Origin: Bdellovibrionales bacterium
GTDB taxonomy: Bacteria; Bdellovibrionota; Bdellovibrionia; Bdellovibrionales; Bdellovibrionaceae
DNA length: 64,000 nt
Direction: 5' to 3'
Assembly: GCA_018266295.1 (NCBI GenBank)
Contig: JAFEAQ010000011.1
Location: forward strand, 496,001 to 560,000
A program made the position numbers and the translations under genes. Shown here in pieces: positions 61,504 to 64,000 of the stretch (position 1 is its first letter; each line of letters opens with the position of its first letter). The notes beneath the pieces are model-generated. The model searched no databases and had not been told where the DNA came from. It was given only the letters and a program-made list of their open reading frames with translations.

Positions 61504-61740
61504 TTAGTACACACACGAAGGACTAAACGTCCCGTCGTTACAAACCAATTTTCCAGAGGAGGAACCATACAGTGCTTCACCGGCAGCACAGGAGCCGCCG
61601 AACCCTCCGTGAGATGAACAGCATCCTGAATGTGAGTGACGCTGGGCCAAGCAGCTCGTTCCTTCAGAGCTTGAGGAGCTACCCCCATCTTTCGCACACG
61701 CTGACAAAATTACGAATAAGATCAAGAATGCAAATTTCAT
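61504..61740 (-). CDS. Small Cys-rich lipoprotein
   Basis: 78 residues, signal peptide with lipobox LSAC (Cys 15). After a Ser/Gly linker (GGSSSSSEGTS) come CLAQRHSHSGCCSSHGGFGGSC, then LVCNDGTFSPSC. The HSHSGxCSSHGGxGG and CNDGTFSxS patterns resemble DUF3761, a small periplasmic domain. No function is known. It is downstream of two other small genes on the minus strand after the tRNA. Confidence 0.65.
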   Translation of the reverse strand: MKFAFLILFVILSACAKDGGSSSSSEGTSCLAQRHSHSGCCSSHGGFGGSCAAGEALYGSSSGKLVCNDGTFSPSCVY

Positions 61741-61746
61741 GTCGGT

Positions 61747-62007
61747 CTATCTCTTAGATTTTCTATAGCCGTTTTTCACCGCTTCTGACTCCGTATTAAA
61801 GCAGCGACGATTATCGCGGCCTTTATTCTTAATCAGCATGCGTTGGTAAAACTGCCCGCCTGGAACATGATAGATATATGAATTTGTGTTCCCAACGACA
61901 GGGCAACTCTCTGGGGAGTAGTTCTGTGCATAAGCTCTCAGGCTAAAAAATGAAGAGATGAAAAGAATTAGAAAAATACTCGCGGCTTTTTGTTTTAAAT
62001 TATTCAT
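61747..62007 (-). CDS. Secreted sunset-domain-like protein
   Basis: 86 residues, signal peptide (LILFISSFFSLRAYAQ). The mature part CPVVGNTNSYIYHVPGG, then RRCFNTESEAVKNGYRKSKR has the sunset/Ada-like pattern: Cys, IYHxPGG, Cys, acidic-Ala, GYRxSKR. Such small domains may bind metal and are often found in secreted or nuclease-related proteins. It is six bases upstream of the Cys-rich lipoprotein gene and likely in operon with it. Confidence 0.75.
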   Translation of the reverse strand: MNNLKQKAASIFLILFISSFFSLRAYAQNYSPESCPVVGNTNSYIYHVPGGQFYQRMLIKNKGRDNRRCFNTESEAVKNGYRKSKR

Positions 62008-62165
62008 TATTTATAAACGGATAATTATTAAACAAGCTTGAGGATACCATCAAGGAACTAGACCAAGGTTCGAGACTCAAAATTCACTCAATCACTATAA
62101 CCACAGCGGAGTCTTATATAGTTTTTCCAAAATTTTTTCAGGCTCGCCTGTCAAAGGAAGCCACT

Positions 62166-62795
62166 CTACTCCACCAGCCGGCGTTCTTCCGGGAGAACGG
62201 CATCTTTATCCGGCGCTTTTGGCTGCCATCGCAATTTATAGTTCCAAAGCGTGATCCGGCCGAGCATGAAAAACAAAAAATTTCCAAGCGTCGCACCAAC
62301 AATAGCCCATATGCTGTAATCGGATCGCAAGAACGTATAAATGGTAAAGGCCGGAACAACAATCATCAATACCATCACAATATAGGAAAATATTTTTGGC
62401 CAAATGCCTTCTATCAAGGCTATCAAGCAATAGCTTGAAAGAAAGACAACGGAATCAATCGCTAAAATATTTGGATAAAAATAAGAAAGAACTGCTAACC
62501 CAATGATGAGTTCACGGCGAAGAACATGCACTAACACCTGCGGCAAAACCAGAACTCCCAAAAGGGCCGCCACGTATTTCGAGAACCAGTGAGTGGCGGC
62601 CTCTAAGCCAGCGAATCTATCGGCGTTACACAAAACTATGAATACAAACCACACTGAAATCATACTTGGCGAAGAGATCCCGGACTTTAGTATCGATGCC
62701 AAAATCGTTGAGACCGTCAGCTTAAGCCAAACGCTTTCCACCTGAAACATGGGCGCTTTTTCAATCATAGACTTTAATGAACTAAATCGAGACAT
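62166..62795 (-). CDS. Multi-pass membrane protein, unknown
   Basis: 209 residues with about six hydrophobic segments (LTVSTILASILKSG, MISVWFVFIVL, YVAALLGVLVLPQVLVHVL, IIGLAVLSYF, VVFLSSYCLIALIEGIW, IFSYIVMVLMIVVPAFTIYTFL, AIVGATLGNFLFFMLG). A charged C-terminal tail (KAPDKDAVLPEERRLVE) is cytoplasmic by the positive-inside rule. No family recognised. The 91-base region between it and the divergent 62887 gene is A/T-rich. The 158 bases between it and the sunset-like gene hold nothing I recognise. Confidence 0.65.
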   Translation of the reverse strand: MSRFSSLKSMIEKAPMFQVESVWLKLTVSTILASILKSGISSPSMISVWFVFIVLCNADRFAGLEAATHWFSKYVAALLGVLVLPQVLVHVLRRELIIGLAVLSYFYPNILAIDSVVFLSSYCLIALIEGIWPKIFSYIVMVLMIVVPAFTIYTFLRSDYSIWAIVGATLGNFLFFMLGRITLWNYKLRWQPKAPDKDAVLPEERRLVE

Positions 62796-62886
62796 GCTTC
62801 CTCATGCTATATACAAATTTATCGGTAATTTTATGATTATAGTTTAATTTTTGTTTAAAAATCCGAAGAGCCTACGAGGAGAAAAC

Positions 62887-63657
62887 ATGTCGGTAAAATT
62901 ACTTCTTGCGGTACTTCTATTTTCAATCTTGTCCCCCCAAATTTCAGTGGCCGGGCCCGCCGACATTGCCGCTTTCTGTGGAGAAAACTCCGACATCGGC
63001 AAGTGCGATTTACAAAAGCTCGAGGATCTTAATCGGATCACAAAAAAACCTTATGTTGCCGATGAAAAACCATATAGCGAACAGCAAAAGCTATTTTTTA
63101 AATCCATCGAAAAAAACTGCGGTGAATTGCAAAACACCTGTATGGCTTATATTCACTGGCAAAGAGCCTCACTGCCTGAACCAGAACGATCTCCCGCATC
63201 AGAGAAAAGTGGCCTCGGTCTATGGGGCAGCATCTTCACGTTGTTAGGTCTTTATCTTTTGTACAAAGCTTTCGTTAAAGGAACACGCGTTGCCTTTGGC
63301 GGTCTTTCTCGCGTCTGGAATGCAATGGATTCAGAAATAGGGCGAGAAGCAAGAAGACTTGAGAAGGCAAATCGCCAACAGAACTTCTCAAGCAGCGATA
63401 CCGATCCAAACTATTTCGCAAATGATAAGGTCAATATTGATTTTGGTTATGGAAATAGCGACAGCTCCTCACCAAACCCTGCCTACTCATCCTCGAGTGA
63501 ACCAGAAATTACCCAGTGGCGGGTTGAGGGCCACTATGTTGGGCAGAAATCCTACACTATTCACTTTCAGATCAACGCAGACAGCGCTGACAGCGCCCGA
63601 GCTCAAGTTCGCCGTGATAAAAAGGACTTTGTTATCGTTCGAGTTTCTCGATACTAG
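62887..63657 (+). CDS. Exported protein with one internal membrane helix, unknown
   Basis: 256 residues from ATG at 62887 with AGGAG; the longer frame from 62851 is unlikely. Signal peptide (LLLAVLLFSILSPQISVAG); a mature N-terminal domain with four cysteines (AFCGENSDIGKC, KNCGELQNTC), one transmembrane helix (LGLWGSIFTLLGLYLLYKAF), and a C-terminal part with Ser/Asn-rich linker and a small beta domain (WRVEGHYVGQKSYTIHFQINADSADSARAQ). No family recognised. Confidence 0.65.
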   Translation: MSVKLLLAVLLFSILSPQISVAGPADIAAFCGENSDIGKCDLQKLEDLNRITKKPYVADEKPYSEQQKLFFKSIEKNCGELQNTCMAYIHWQRASLPEPERSPASEKSGLGLWGSIFTLLGLYLLYKAFVKGTRVAFGGLSRVWNAMDSEIGREARRLEKANRQQNFSSSDTDPNYFANDKVNIDFGYGNSDSSSPNPAYSSSSEPEITQWRVEGHYVGQKSYTIHFQINADSADSARAQVRRDKKDFVIVRVSRY

Positions 63658-63784
63658 CACTTTGGTTCTCGACCATTTTTCTTAAGTTCTGTCGGGTATC
63701 TTCAATAGAAGTTACGGAGGCCGGTCTGAATCCTATTCGAAAGCTGAGGCTAAATAATCCCCAGCTCTCGAAACCTCTCCGCAG

Positions 63785-64000
63785 CTACGTATAATCGTTA
63801 TACCCCTTCTCCCCCGGAGTGTACGAGGTTGTGAGGTCCGGCGGCGTTAATGGTATTCCGTCGCGCAGTTTTGCTACTAAATGAGGATTGGAAATAAATG
63901 GACGGCCAAAGGCTACGAGGTCGCCTTTTTTCTCTAGCAGATCTTGCTCCGCTCTTTTGGCGTCGTAGCCGCCGGATAAAATGTATTTACCTTTGAAGTT
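63785..64000 (-). CDS. Old yellow enzyme family flavin oxidoreductase (5' end outside window)
   Basis: C-terminal 71 residues. YILSGGYDAKRAEQDLLEKKGDLVAFGRPFISNPHLVAKLRDGIPLT (in parts) is the end of the FMN-binding TIM barrel of OYE/NemA-type enzymes: the GGYD and AFGRPFISNPxL motifs hold the FMN phosphate. It ends YTPGEKGYNDYT. Such enzymes reduce electrophilic alkenes or nitroesters with NAD(P)H. The gene begins beyond 64000. The 127 bases before its stop hold nothing further. Confidence 0.88.
   Translation of the reverse strand, partial: NFKGKYILSGGYDAKRAEQDLLEKKGDLVAFGRPFISNPHLVAKLRDGIPLTPPDLTTSYTPGEKGYNDYT

Noticed and set aside
1-64000. CRISPR arrays, complete insertion sequences, prophage genes, rRNA
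   Set aside because: I looked for spaced direct repeats, transposase or integrase motifs and rRNA sequence, and found none.

Overview
The window is a gene-dense bacterial chromosome segment of roughly half G+C. Gene content points to the Bdellovibrio lineage (Bdellovibrionota) or a close relative. The signs are a membrane-anchored FtsY, SMC followed by a DUF5522 protein and ftsY, an orphan class I cyclic-di-GMP riboswitch RNA that resembles the massively expressed RNA reported from Bdellovibrio, a MoxR-Bat operon, SpoVG, and many small secreted proteins. This assignment is inferred from gene content; no 16S gene is present.

Layout: (1) 1-4.2 kb, minus-strand operon zapA, fau, rny, tyrS and a 2Fe-2S ferredoxin cut by the window edge. 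(2) 4.2-7.2 kb, two secreted proteins, two strong hairpins and a tiny lipoprotein-like peptide. (3) 7.2-12.3 kb, smc, a DUF5522 gene and ftsY. (4) 12.5-14.2 kb, a LysR-type regulator divergent from two small Cys-containing secreted proteins. (5) 14.2-22.7 kb, an RND pump with an outer-membrane channel, divergent from a second channel, a predicted barrel protein, a lipoprotein and a MarR regulator. (6) 22.7-31.9 kb, pyruvate phosphate dikinase, glycyl-tRNA synthetase, a small c-type cytochrome, a three-gene operon of unknown secreted proteins, a J-domain-like protein and an Mrp-type ATPase. (7) 31.9-32.8 kb, a gene-poor stretch carrying the cyclic-di-GMP-I RNA. (8) 32.8-41.9 kb, a nitrite/NO module: copper nitrite reductase fused to cytochrome c, NirV-like and SCO1 proteins, two Crp/Fnr regulators, NnrS, hemerythrin, DUF2249 and HiPIP, with the anaerobic ribonucleotide reductase genes nrdG and nrdD in the middle. 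(9) 42.0-50.0 kb, two lytic transglycosylases and three glycosyltransferase-like proteins. (10) 50.0-60.4 kb, moxR, a DUF58 gene, an unknown gene and batA-batD, divergent from a dead HtpX-like protein, a DUF1844 protein and a DegP-type protease. (11) 60.6-64.0 kb, spoVG, tRNA-Gln, small secreted or membrane proteins of unknown role, and the end of an old-yellow-enzyme gene.

In the nitrite/NO module, near-identical TTGAT-N4-ATCAA boxes precede nirK and the DUF2249 gene, and related boxes lie between nnrS and the second crp-like gene. One Fnr/Dnr-type regulon probably covers copper nitrite reductase, its accessory proteins and NO-handling proteins.

Several proteins from enzyme families have lost catalytic residues. 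The RNase Y homologue has substitutions at four of its HD-domain positions. The HtpX-like protein lacks HExxH. The Mrp ATPase lacks the CPxC motif. nrdG is broken by one in-frame TAA although the frame on both sides still encodes NrdG. These, together with the orphan cyclic-di-GMP RNA, are the most interesting observations. I found no CRISPR array, complete IS element, prophage or rRNA.
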